From the NCBI RefSeq assembly GCF_900108565.1, contig NZ_LT629971.1, forward strand, positions 4,278,001 through 4,342,000: a DNA stretch of 64,000 bases. The letters are read 5' to 3'. Below the pieces are notes generated by a model that saw nothing but the letters and a program-made list of their open reading frames with translations, did not search any database and was not told where the DNA came from. Origin of the DNA: Mycolicibacterium rutilum. Its GTDB lineage: Bacteria; Actinomycetota; Actinomycetes; Mycobacteriales; Mycobacteriaceae. Position numbers and translations under genes: made by a program. Numbering within the stretch: the first letter of the stretch is position 1; each line of letters starts with the position of its first letter. Below, piece after piece: positions 6,479 through 13,461 of the stretch.

Positions 6479-6720
6479 GAGTCCGCCGCGGCGGCCGGGG
6501 CGGGTGCGCGTGTTTTCCGGCTGCGTGGGCCGTGTGAGCGGTCCGCGCGGGGCGGGGCGGCGATGTCGACGGCCACGACGCTGTGCACGCCGATGCACAG
6601 CGGGCCGCATGGCGTGAGTTCGGCTGCGGCAGAGCGCGCTTGCTCGATGGTCTCCCAGTGCGTCCACTCGGCGTTATTCGGCGGGTAGCGGTGGCAGACC
6701 AGCACGGCGCGCAAGCTCAT
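6475..6720 (-). CDS. Small cysteine-containing phage-type protein
   Basis: 81 aa from ATG 6720 (ATGA overlap with the gene before). MSLRAVLVCHRYPPNNAEWTH..., then LTPCGPLCIGVHSVV. The CGP-x-CIGVHSV stretch is one I associate with small proteins of mycobacterial phages and prophages. The C-terminal 20 residues are basic and Ala-rich. Function unknown. Confidence 0.6.
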   Translation of the reverse strand: MSLRAVLVCHRYPPNNAEWTHWETIEQARSAAAELTPCGPLCIGVHSVVAVDIAAPPRADRSHGPRSRKTRAPAPAAAADS

Positions 6721-7076
6721 TGCTCGGCCTGCTGTCGCTGCGCTTGTCTGCGATGCCATTCGCAGATATGGCCTTCGGCGCGTACCCGGACCCGGCACGG
6801 CGGGCCGGCCAATGTGGGTCGGCCGCAACGATAGGTTCGCCGGATCTCAAGATCTAGCTGGAGCTGGCTCGGTGGCCGGCGTCGCACGCACGGCACACGT
6901 CGCCGGCGCGGGCCGAGAATGCGGTCGTCGACAGCGAGACAGAACTCGCCCGCCGCGACGCCACACGTTGCACACGGCCAGTCGATCCGGCCGAGGTACG
7001 CCGGTGGGATGGATGCAGTCGTCGGCGCCTCACTGCCGTACTCCAGAAGTGCGCTCATGGCGTGCTTGTCGGGCAT
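6717..7076 (-). CDS. Zinc-ribbon-like phage-island protein
   Basis: 119 aa from ATG 7076 (MPDKHAMSALLEYG); GAGGA lies about 10 bases upstream, and a second in-frame ATG is six codons later. Two cysteine groups, WPCATCGVAAGEFC near residues 34-47 and YRCGRP...CRVR...HICEWH near the end, look like metal-binding ribbons. Proteins with a C-x2-C head and a C-terminal CEWH are common in actinophage early regions. It lies between two other Cys-rich small proteins. Probably nucleic-acid binding; role unknown. Confidence 0.6.
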   Translation of the reverse strand: MPDKHAMSALLEYGSEAPTTASIPPAYLGRIDWPCATCGVAAGEFCLAVDDRILGPRRRRVPCVRRRPPSQLQLDLEIRRTYRCGRPTLAGPPCRVRVRAEGHICEWHRRQAQRQQAEQ

Positions 7077-7081
7077 CGTGA

Positions 7082-7324
7082 TCAGTCCTCGGGATCGGTT
7101 GGGCTGTGCGGGGGTTGGTAATACAGGTCGGGTTCGTGGATGGGGACCGTGATGTCTCTGACCGCCGGGGAGGTCGGCGTCCTGTGGGTGCAGCGGACGG
7201 CCGGGTCGATCGGTGTGCGGTCCGGGCCGAGCAGCCAGCCGCATGGGTCGCAGCGGCGGCACCGGCGGATCGCGGACGCTCGTTCCTCGCGTGCGGCCTT
7301 TTCGATGACGCGACGGCGGCTCAT
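7082..7324 (-). CDS. Small zinc-ribbon-like protein (CRRCDPC)
   Basis: 80 aa from ATG 7324 (ATGA overlap with the replication-type gene). Starts with a basic helix MSRRRVIEKAAREERAS, then CRRCDPCGWLLG and VRCTHRTP, a C-x2-C-x2-C...C-x-H set that could bind zinc, ending in a Pro-rich tail. Similar short ORFs occur in mycobacterial prophages. Function not known. Confidence 0.6.
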   Translation of the reverse strand: MSRRRVIEKAAREERASAIRRCRRCDPCGWLLGPDRTPIDPAVRCTHRTPTSPAVRDITVPIHEPDLYYQPPHSPTDPED

Positions 7325-8265
7325 GCTGACGTCCCGGCTGCGATCGCGGCGTCGTGGCATCGGGTGCAAGCAGGGGGTGCGGTCGGCAGATGGCCGTGAC
7401 GCCGGCAGCGTGGCCGGCCGTCGGGTCCGGGAACCCACGCCGGCGGTTCGGGCTTTGGCAGGGGTTCTCGGCGCACTGGCGTTGTCGGCTCGGCTGTCTT
7501 CGAGAAGGCCGTCATGAGGAAGCGCGCCTGTTGTCGCTGCTGCCATTCGTCGCGGATCTTTCGGCGCCGGCCGCACGCGCCACACGACGCGTCAGTGCCC
7601 TCGGGCATGTGTGCGTCGCAATAGCGCTGCGGCCCGGGGTCGGGGTCGGGGTCGTCGTCGACGAGTTCGGCGTCGACCCACGCGCCAGCGGGGTCGGTTG
7701 ACTGTGCGGGGAGATTTCGCGGGGGTGGGTCGTCGTCTGGGTCGGGGACGGGTTCGACGTCGAGCGGTTCGTCCGCAGCCGGCTCGGCCTTCTCCCCCAC
7801 TTCTTCACTTAGTTCTCCAGATATAGGAAGAATGTTGTGTTTCGCCGCACCTGCTTGTTGTGTTTCGCCGCACCTGCTTGCTGCATTCCGCGCAATGGAT
7901 TCGGCATTTTCGCGTAATGGCACGTCAGAGCCTTGTTGCATTCCGCGTAATGGCACGTCAGGGACTCGATACGCTTGCGCCCGGTCGCCGTAGAACGAGT
8001 CCACCGGCGTCCTTGCCAGCAGCTCGCCCGCGCCTTGCAGCTTGACCAGTGCTCGACGGATCGAATCGCGATGCACGCCGCCGAGCGCTTGGCCGATGTC
8101 GTCCTGCGATGCGCGCCACCACATCTCGCCGTCTACCGTCTTGCGGCCGTTCGTTTCACCGGGCAGCCCGTTCACGTATCGGACCAGTGCCAGAATGGCG
8201 GCGCCGAGCACACCGACGCGGCCGACGTCGGCGGGCAGCACCATGAGGAACTCGGGCGATCTCAT
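7321..8265 (-). CDS. Replication-initiator-type winged-helix protein
   Basis: 314 aa from ATG 8265, chosen because this ATG overlaps the TGA of the upstream gene. Residues 1-100 (LPADVGRVGVLGAAILALVRYV ... WWRASQDDIGQAL, then RDSIRRALVKLQGAGELL) form a winged helix-turn-helix like those at the N-terminus of phage and plasmid replication proteins. A Pro/Asp-rich linker follows, then two similar modules CDAH...CGAC and CRRH...CTRC, probable zinc-binding ribbons. The gene itself contains tandem direct repeats beside an AT-rich stretch, as in lambda O, supporting an origin-binding role. No helicase or primase motif is present. Replication function is inference. Confidence 0.55.
   Translation of the reverse strand: MRSPEFLMVLPADVGRVGVLGAAILALVRYVNGLPGETNGRKTVDGEMWWRASQDDIGQALGGVHRDSIRRALVKLQGAGELLARTPVDSFYGDRAQAYRVPDVPLRGMQQGSDVPLRENAESIARNAASRCGETQQAGAAKHNILPISGELSEEVGEKAEPAADEPLDVEPVPDPDDDPPPRNLPAQSTDPAGAWVDAELVDDDPDPDPGPQRYCDAHMPEGTDASCGACGRRRKIRDEWQQRQQARFLMTAFSKTAEPTTPVRREPLPKPEPPAWVPGPDGRPRCRRHGHLPTAPPACTRCHDAAIAAGTSA
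7834..7879. repeat. Perfect 23-bp tandem direct repeat
   Basis: Two adjacent identical units (7834-7856 and 7857-7879), each starting GTTGTGTTTCGCCGCACC, within the winged-helix protein gene. Confidence 0.9.
7883..7953. repeat. Three spaced copies of a ~16-bp direct repeat
   Basis: Copies at 7883-7898, 7904-7920 and 7938-7953 share GCATT..CGCG.AATGG with one or two changes. Copies two and three also share the following CACGTCAG. Confidence 0.8.
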
Positions 8266-8690
8266 CGCGCACCCGATTTCTTGGCGCGCAGATACCGCGC
8301 CCGAACCAACTGCCGAGACCACAACTTGCCGCCAGGCCTGCGCCACTCCAAATACGAGTAGTTCAGCCGGTGCGCGATGTCGGCGTACGCCTTGCCGTTC
8401 TCGCGCATGATGACGATGGCCTGGTTAGGGTCTACCGGCTCCGGCTTGCCGCCCCAAACACCCTTGGCGTACCGCCGCGGCAGCGGCCCCGTCTTCTCGT
8501 GCTCGGGCACATCGAGTCGGTACCGGCTGCGGTCGGTGTCGAAGAGTTCGTCATTGACGACCAGGAGCACGTCCCGACCGTCTGTGTCGACGGCGACCGC
8601 GAGGAGGTAGCCGGCCAGACCGACGTCGCAGAGGCATACGGAGCGCTTCCAGTCGACGAGCGCGGACCCATCGAAACTACGGGCGTCCAT
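8262..8690 (-). CDS. Phage-island protein with possible HTH
   Basis: 142 aa from ATG 8690, starting inside the end of the preceding small gene (14-base overlap). The N-terminal half is beta-rich (SVCLCDVGLAGYLLAVAVD, VLLVVNDELF). The C-terminal part, PNQAIVIMRENGKAYADIAHRL followed by GKLWSRQLVRARYLR, resembles the helix-turn-helix at the end of recombinase domains (I-x-x-M-R-x-x-G-x-x-Y-x-x-I-A-x-x-L-N). No catalytic residues of a recombinase are present. Probably DNA-binding, role unknown. Confidence 0.55.
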   Translation of the reverse strand: MDARSFDGSALVDWKRSVCLCDVGLAGYLLAVAVDTDGRDVLLVVNDELFDTDRSRYRLDVPEHEKTGPLPRRYAKGVWGGKPEPVDPNQAIVIMRENGKAYADIAHRLNYSYLEWRRPGGKLWSRQLVRARYLRAKKSGAR

Positions 8691-8877
8691 CAACCGGCAG
8701 CGCTGCGATGCGTGCCGCCCCCGCGGCGGCAGCCAGCTGGTCGGCAAGTTCGATCGCGAACTCAGGCGTGACGCTGTACGGATTCCCGATTCCGCTCCCG
8801 ACCGCGAGCACGACCAGACCGGGACGCGACGCATTCGCCGCGACGTGAATAGCGGGCTGATCGGGTGGCCGGTTCAC
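8677..8877 (-). CDS. Small hypothetical protein of the phage island
   Basis: 66 aa from GTG 8877, which overlaps the stop of the excisionase-like gene (GTGA). Contains VVLAVGSGIGNPYSVTPEF and an Ala-rich helix ELADQLAAAAGAARIAAL. Its stop lies inside the next gene. No family recognised; the linkage on both sides supports translation. Confidence 0.5.
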   Translation of the reverse strand: MNRPPDQPAIHVAANASRPGLVVLAVGSGIGNPYSVTPEFAIELADQLAAAAGAARIAALPVDGRP

Positions 8878-9083
8878 GCCACACCGCCGTCGAGCAGACC
8901 AGCGACGAAGGCGTCGACGTCAGCTTGCGGAATCAATGTTCTCGCACCGATTTTCACGCGGCGCAAGGTGCCGTCGTCGATCAGCCCATACACGGTGCTG
9001 CGGCCGACGCTGAGTTGTCCGCAGACGTCCGGAATGGTGGCCAATTTGCGCTGAGTGGGTGTGGCGCTCGCATTCTCAAGCAC
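8874..9083 (-). CDS. Excisionase-like HTH protein (AlpA/Xis type)
   Basis: 69 aa from GTG 9083, chosen for its strong ribosome site (AGAAGGGG, 7 bases away); the open frame extends further upstream. The protein is almost only a winged HTH: TIPDVCGQLSVGRSTVYGLI (helix-turn-helix), DDGTLRRVKIGARTLIP (wing), DVDAFVAGLL. This is the HTH_17 / excisionase family, which either bends attachment-site DNA for excision or activates island genes as AlpA does. It is the first gene of the minus-strand operon and lies divergent to the integrase. Confidence 0.75.
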   Translation of the reverse strand: MLENASATPTQRKLATIPDVCGQLSVGRSTVYGLIDDGTLRRVKIGARTLIPQADVDAFVAGLLDGGVA

Positions 9084-9440
9084 AGGGGATCCCCTTCTGA
9101 AACGGGAACGCCGAGCAACAGACAAGACCATCTGGGTCATGTCCGTGCTCGGCTGCCGGTTCAGCAAGTCCCGGTGCGGGACTCAGCGGGTGGACCCCAG
9201 TGCGGGGCGTGCGCCGTTCGTCTCAGCTCCTACGATCTCGCCGGCCCGGAGTTCCCGGAGGGTAATGCGCCGGTCGAATCCCGCCTGTGTAGCGGGCGTG
9301 TCGCCTGTAAGCCTTTGATTAGCGTTCGGAGTTCGGTAGCCGCGACTGTACCCGCCGATTTCGTGCGCGTCCGTGAAGACACGCGCGTACGCCTCCGGCT
9401 ACCCTGCGGGTGCGACCACTTGACCTCATAGGGGACGGAT
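9084..9440. promoter_or_regulatory. Divergent control region between xis-like gene and integrase
   Basis: 357 bp without a convincing gene. It must hold the promoters for the leftward operon and the rightward integrase. Upstream of the integrase, TACCCT (about 9400) could be a -10 of the TAnnnT type, and GGGGACGG just before ATG 9441 is its ribosome site. No repressor gene of the usual phage kind is recognisable here or elsewhere in the island. Confidence 0.4.
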
Positions 9441-10583
9441 ATGGGAACACGCCGGGCTGATGGCGAGGGTTCATACCGGCAGCGATCCAATGGGCTCTGG
9501 GAGGCGTCGACCAGGTACACCGCGGCCGACGGGGAGCGAAAACGGCTCAGCGTCTATGGCAAGACTCGCGCCGAGGCACGCGGCAAGCTCAACGATGCCC
9601 GCAAGCGGATCGCCGAGGGCGCTCCCCCGCGCGACGACAGGCAGACGATCGGGCTGTGGCTCGCGTCCTGGCGGACGACGGCGTTGCCGGCGTCATCCCG
9701 GAAGGCGACCACCCAGGAGCTCTACGCCAATTTGTGCCGCAAGCACTTGGAGGGCGACACCGAACTCGCCACCCGGCGGCTCGACCAGATCCGGCCGACG
9801 CACGTCGAAGCGCTCGTATTGCGCCTGCGCGGTAAAGGGCTGTCCGACAGCACGGTTCGACAGGTGTACACGGTGCTGCGGGCCGCGCTGGACATCGCTG
9901 TCCGCGACGGCTTGCTCGCGAACAATCCGACGGCCAAGGTGAAGCGTCCCGCCGTGGCGCCGAAGGAAGCGCGGTACCTGTCCACCGAAGACGTGCGCCG
10001 GCTCCTGAACCAACTCGATGGGCTTCGCTACCGGCTCGCGGTGCTCTTGATGGCGGCGACCGGGATGCGCCGCGGTGAAGTCGCCGGGCTGCGCTGGTCC
10101 GACGTCGACCTGACCAAGGGTGAGTTGACCGTGGCCGGCATCGTCGTGCGCGTCGCCGGCGCGTTGGAGTGGACCGCGCCGAAGACCGATCGGTCGCGGC
10201 GACGCATCCCGTTGACGACCGGGCTCATCACCGAGTTGAAGAAGCACCGCAAGACGCAGATCGCCGAGCGGCTGCACGCCGGCGATCAGTGGACTGACAC
10301 CGGCGCCGTGTTCGCGACGGAGGTCGGCGGCTGGCTCGACCCGCGCAACCTACTGCGCACCGTTGAGATTGCAGCGGGCAAGGCTGGGATCGAGAACGTC
10401 GGCGCGCACACGCTGCGACATTCGGCAGCCGTCGGCTGGCTGGAATCCGGCGTACACATCAAAGCCGCGGCCGACCTGCTCGGGCACGCGTCGATCAACA
10501 TCACCGGCGATCTGTACGGGCACACCAGCGATGACGCCGCGCGGGCTGCGGTGAAAGGGCTCGGCGATGCGCTCGGACTGTGA
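9441..10583 (+). CDS. int: Tyrosine-family site-specific integrase
   Basis: 380 aa. An N-terminal arm-binding region (GEGSYRQRSNGLWEAST, AP2-like) is followed by a core-binding SAM-like domain (about 68-165) and a catalytic domain with all residues in place: R210 (ATGMRRGE), K248, H323 and R326 (HTLRHS), H349 (LLGHAS) and Y359 (DLYGH). It catalyses recombination between attP and the chromosomal site. The gene ends 73 bp from tRNA-Pro, and 13-bp tandem repeats lie in between, so the tRNA is the likely attachment site. Ribosome site GGGGACGG. Confidence 0.93.
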   Translation: MGTRRADGEGSYRQRSNGLWEASTRYTAADGERKRLSVYGKTRAEARGKLNDARKRIAEGAPPRDDRQTIGLWLASWRTTALPASSRKATTQELYANLCRKHLEGDTELATRRLDQIRPTHVEALVLRLRGKGLSDSTVRQVYTVLRAALDIAVRDGLLANNPTAKVKRPAVAPKEARYLSTEDVRRLLNQLDGLRYRLAVLLMAATGMRRGEVAGLRWSDVDLTKGELTVAGIVVRVAGALEWTAPKTDRSRRRIPLTTGLITELKKHRKTQIAERLHAGDQWTDTGAVFATEVGGWLDPRNLLRTVEIAAGKAGIENVGAHTLRHSAAVGWLESGVHIKAAADLLGHASINITGDLYGHTSDDAARAAVKGLGDALGL

Positions 10584-10609
10584 AGGCGGTATGCAAAGGC
10601 GGTACGCAA
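10584..10609. repeat. Two tandem 13-bp repeats, probable integrase arm-type sites
   Basis: AGGCGGTATGCAA (10584-10596) is followed directly by AGGCGGTACGCAA (10597-10609), one mismatch. They start right after the integrase stop codon and lie about 50 bp from the tRNA end, where lambda-type integrases bind arm sites. A 6-bp inverted repeat (10616-10621 with 10640-10645) between these and the tRNA may end integrase transcription. Confidence 0.45.
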
Positions 10610-10656
10610 TGGAAAAGGCACGATCCAATCTCTCGGAAAGTGCCTCTGACCTGCTG

Positions 10657-10730
<74 letters not shown>

Positions 10731-10818
10731 CGCGCTGCCGAGGATCGCCCGGCAGCGTGGAAATGCTACCCCAGCCCACCCGCGCGATCCCAACCGCCGC
10801 ACGGGGTACTCCCCCGCC

Positions 10819-12312
10819 GTGACCGCCACCGTCAACGACGACACCCCGCTCTGGCTGTTCGCCGACCAACTCGGCCCTGCCGTCCACGGCGGTGAGCACG
10901 CGCACCGCGAGGTGCTGCTCATCGAGTCCGACGCCGCGCTGCGCAAGCGTCGCTACCACCGCCAGAAGCTGCACCTGGTCCTCTCGGCGCTGCGGCACGC
11001 GCACCGCGACCTCGGCGACCGGGCCACCCTGCTCAAGGCCGACACCTACACCGAAGCGCTGGAACACTTCGGCCGGCCGGTCCTGGTGCACCAGCCGACC
11101 TCGCATGCCGCCGAGAAGTTCGTCGAGCGTCTGCAGAAGGTCGGCCTGGTCGCCGACGTACTGCCTACCCCCACATTCGCATTGCCCCGCAGGGACTTTG
11201 AAGAGTGGGCGGGTGACCGCACCCGGTTCCGCATGGAGGACTTCTACCGCGAGCAGCGCCGCCGCTTCGACGTCCTGATGGACGGCGTCGACCCGGTCGG
11301 GCGCCGCTGGAACTACGACGAGGACAACCGCGAGTCGCCGCCGAAGAAGCAGGCCACCCTTGGCGTGCCCAAGCCCTATCAGCCGCGCGAGGACGACATC
11401 GACGAGCAGGTCCGCCGCGACCTCGACCGGATGGACATCGACACCGTCGGCGCCGACGGGCCCCGACTGTTCGCGGTCACCCCGAGCGAGGCTCGCCGCG
11501 CCCTCAAGCGCTTCATCGACCACCGCCTGCCCACCTTCGGCCGCTACGAGGACGCGATGATGGGCCAGGACTGGGCGATGTCGCACTCGCTGCTGTCGGT
11601 TCCGCTCAACCTCGGCGTGCTGCACCCACTGGATGCAGTCCACGCCGCCGAACAGGCCTACCGCACCGGGGCGGCACCGCTGGCCGCGGTCGAGGGTTTC
11701 GTCCGGCAGATCCTCGGCTGGCGCGAGTACATGTGGCACCTGTACTGGCATTTCGGCCCGGACTACACCCGCAACAACGAACTGGACGCGCGTACCGAAC
11801 TGCCGCGGTGGTGGGCCGATCTCGACGCCGACTCCGTCACCGCCGAATGCCTGCGGCACGCCCTGATGGGCGTCCGCGACCGCGGCTGGACGCACCACAT
11901 CCAGCGGCTCATGGTGCTCGGCAACCACGCCCTGCAGCGCGGCTACTCACCGCGCCAGCTGACCGAATGGTTCGCCACCGCCTACGTCGACGGGTTCCGC
12001 TGGGTCATGCCCACCAACGTCATCGGCATGAGCCAGCATGCCGACGGCGGCAAGCTCGCCACCAAGCCGTACGCCGCAGGCGGCGCCTACATCAACCGGA
12101 TGAGCGACCACTGCGGTGCCTGCGCCTACGACCCCACCAAACGGCTCGGCGACGACGCGTGCCCGTTCACCGCCGGCTACTGGAATTTCGTGCACCGCCA
12201 CCAGGACCGGTTGTCGCGCAACCGGCGCACGCAGCGCACCGTCTCGCTGATGGAGCGTCTCGGCGACATCGACGCCGTGCTCGCGCAGGAGAAGGCGCGC
12301 CGCTCGTTCTGA
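10819..12312 (+). CDS. FeS-type photolyase/cryptochrome (PhrB-like)
   Basis: 497 aa from GTG 10819; the frame is open further upstream, but that part overlaps the tRNA. N-terminal Rossmann-like domain (LWLFADQLGP, deoxyribodipyrimidine photolyase-related family), C-terminal helical FAD domain (GWTHHIQRLMVLGN, FRWVMPTNVIGM). Cysteines C344, C432, C435 and C448 reproduce the spacing of the four [4Fe-4S] ligands of Agrobacterium PhrB (350, 438, 441, 454), so it should be a (6-4) photolyase of the FeS-BCP class, using light to repair DNA. First core gene right of the integration site. Confidence 0.9.
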   Translation: MTATVNDDTPLWLFADQLGPAVHGGEHAHREVLLIESDAALRKRRYHRQKLHLVLSALRHAHRDLGDRATLLKADTYTEALEHFGRPVLVHQPTSHAAEKFVERLQKVGLVADVLPTPTFALPRRDFEEWAGDRTRFRMEDFYREQRRRFDVLMDGVDPVGRRWNYDEDNRESPPKKQATLGVPKPYQPREDDIDEQVRRDLDRMDIDTVGADGPRLFAVTPSEARRALKRFIDHRLPTFGRYEDAMMGQDWAMSHSLLSVPLNLGVLHPLDAVHAAEQAYRTGAAPLAAVEGFVRQILGWREYMWHLYWHFGPDYTRNNELDARTELPRWWADLDADSVTAECLRHALMGVRDRGWTHHIQRLMVLGNHALQRGYSPRQLTEWFATAYVDGFRWVMPTNVIGMSQHADGGKLATKPYAAGGAYINRMSDHCGACAYDPTKRLGDDACPFTAGYWNFVHRHQDRLSRNRRTQRTVSLMERLGDIDAVLAQEKARRSF

Positions 12313-12318
12313 ACGCCG

Positions 12319-13233
12319 CTAGCGGCCGACGGCAGCGACCGGCTCGGCGTCGGCCGCCGTCGCGGCGGGCTCCACGACCCGGCGGTACCGCCACGCCACG
12401 TACAGCGCCGCCGCCCAACCGAGCACGATCAGCGTGTACACCGCTGTCGACCACGGCCAGTGAATACCGAAGTAGTGCACCAGCTTCTGGCTGTTGGTGA
12501 GCACGATCACGCCGCCGACCGCGGTGCCCAGCAGTGCCGGCCGGATCCGGCTGACCAGCCACGCCGCGAACGGCGCCGCGATCACCCCGCCCACGGCCAA
12601 TCCGAGGACCACCGGCAGGTTCTGCACGAACTCCTCGCGCAGCCCGACGCCGAAACCGATCGACGCGGACGCGGCCACCAGGAACTCCGATGCGCTGACC
12701 GATCCGATCACCGTGCGCGGCGCGGTCTTGCCGCGCGACAGCAGCGTGCTCGTCGTGACCGGGCCCCAACCGCCGCCACCGGAGGCGTCGATGAACCCGC
12801 CGAACAACCCGAGCGGGCTCAGGAACTTCGCCGAGTGCGGGGTCTCACCGTGCCGCAGCACCGGCGGATTGCGCAACGAGAACCGCAGCAGGACGTAGAC
12901 GCCGATCGCGACGAGGATGGCCGCCATCAGCGGCGCCGCGTGCTCGGTCGACAGCGACGACAGCACCGTCGCGCCGGCGAACGCCCCGATCGAGCCGGGC
13001 AGCCCCAGCTTCAGCACGATCGACCAGTCGATGTTCTTGAACCGCCAGTGCGAGAGCCCCGAGGCCAACGTCGTGCCGACCTCGGCCAGGTGCACCGCCG
13101 CACTCGCCTGCGCCGCGCCCAGTCCGCTCAGCACCAGCAGCGTCGACGCGGTGACACCGAACGCCATCCCCAGGGCGCCGTCGACCAGCTGGGCTCCGAC
13201 ACCGACGAGCGTGAAGATCAGAAGCGAACGCAC
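12319..13233 (-). CDS. TauE/SafE family membrane permease (paralogue 1)
   Basis: 304 aa from GTG 13233. About eight hydrophobic segments, with the family repeats in both halves: LVDGALGMAFGVTASTLLV near the N-terminus and GGFIDASGGGGWGPVTTSTL in the middle (G-x-x-x-G-GGG-WG). Members export or import sulfite, sulfonates or other anions across the inner membrane. A second paralogue lies upstream on the same strand; the two are different subfamilies, not a recent duplication. Substrate unknown. Confidence 0.88.
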   Translation of the reverse strand: MRSLLIFTLVGVGAQLVDGALGMAFGVTASTLLVLSGLGAAQASAAVHLAEVGTTLASGLSHWRFKNIDWSIVLKLGLPGSIGAFAGATVLSSLSTEHAAPLMAAILVAIGVYVLLRFSLRNPPVLRHGETPHSAKFLSPLGLFGGFIDASGGGGWGPVTTSTLLSRGKTAPRTVIGSVSASEFLVAASASIGFGVGLREEFVQNLPVVLGLAVGGVIAAPFAAWLVSRIRPALLGTAVGGVIVLTNSQKLVHYFGIHWPWSTAVYTLIVLGWAAALYVAWRYRRVVEPAATAADAEPVAAVGR

Positions 13234-13298
13234 AGGTTCGGCTGCTTTCGAGAATGGTCACCGCGGCAACGGCGACCGGACGGACAGGGGGCGCGCGA

Positions 13299-13433
13299 TC
13301 AGATGCGCGCCCGACACCATTCGTCGAAGGCGATGATCCGGCGCGACGGCCAGAACGGCTCCAGCGCGCAGAGGGCCGACGGCGCGGTGCGGAAGCGACG
13401 TGCAGCCACCGGGCGGTCCTCTCTTCGAATCAT
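13299..13433 (-). CDS. Possible 44-aa small protein or leader peptide
   Basis: ATG 13433 to TGA 13299, in the 228-bp gap between the two permease genes and 65 bp upstream of the second. Sequence MIRREDRPVAARRF... ending IIAFDEWCRARI. Basic, with two Cys and two Trp. An internal GTG (VAARRF) is also possible. It could be a real small gene or a translated leader controlling the permease; no known family is recognised. Confidence 0.3.
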   Translation of the reverse strand: MIRREDRPVAARRFRTAPSALCALEPFWPSRRIIAFDEWCRARI

Positions 13434-13461
13434 GCGAACGGCTCCACATTACCCAAGGCGC

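Larger units (their letters stand above)
7797..7961. other. Candidate replication origin with iteron-like repeats
   Basis: An AT-rich stretch (about 7797-7838) is followed at once by a perfect 23-bp tandem repeat (7834-7856, 7857-7879) and three copies of a GCATT-CGCG-AATGG motif (7883-7898, 7904-7920, 7938-7953), the last two sharing CGCGTAATGGCACGTCAG. All lie inside the putative initiator gene. The 23-bp unit is not a multiple of three, so the two copies are read in different frames, arguing for selection on the DNA. Confidence 0.4.
4221..10656. mobile_element. Phage-derived island at tRNA-Pro: satellite (PICI-like) or deleted prophage
   Basis: Bounded on the right by tRNA-Pro, toward which the integrase reads. 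The rest is a single minus-strand string from the excisionase-like gene at 9083 to the terminase-small-like gene at 4401, mostly linked by ATGA/GTGA overlaps. No capsid, portal, tail or lysis genes are present. Order int, divergent xis, replication-type gene with internal repeats, small genes, terS is that known for phage-inducible chromosomal islands. The left attachment site was not found; the island could extend past the IS3 element and off the left edge. The left limit given is therefore only the last phage-like trace. Confidence 0.6.

Noticed and set aside
7834..7961. Direct repeats considered as a CRISPR array
   Set aside because: Units are tandem or irregularly spaced, without uniform unique spacers, and they lie inside a coding sequence; no cas genes are near.
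9055..9318. 87-codon plus-strand frame in the int/xis control region, considered as a repressor
   Set aside because: No HTH or ribosome site, and composition like neighbouring non-coding DNA.
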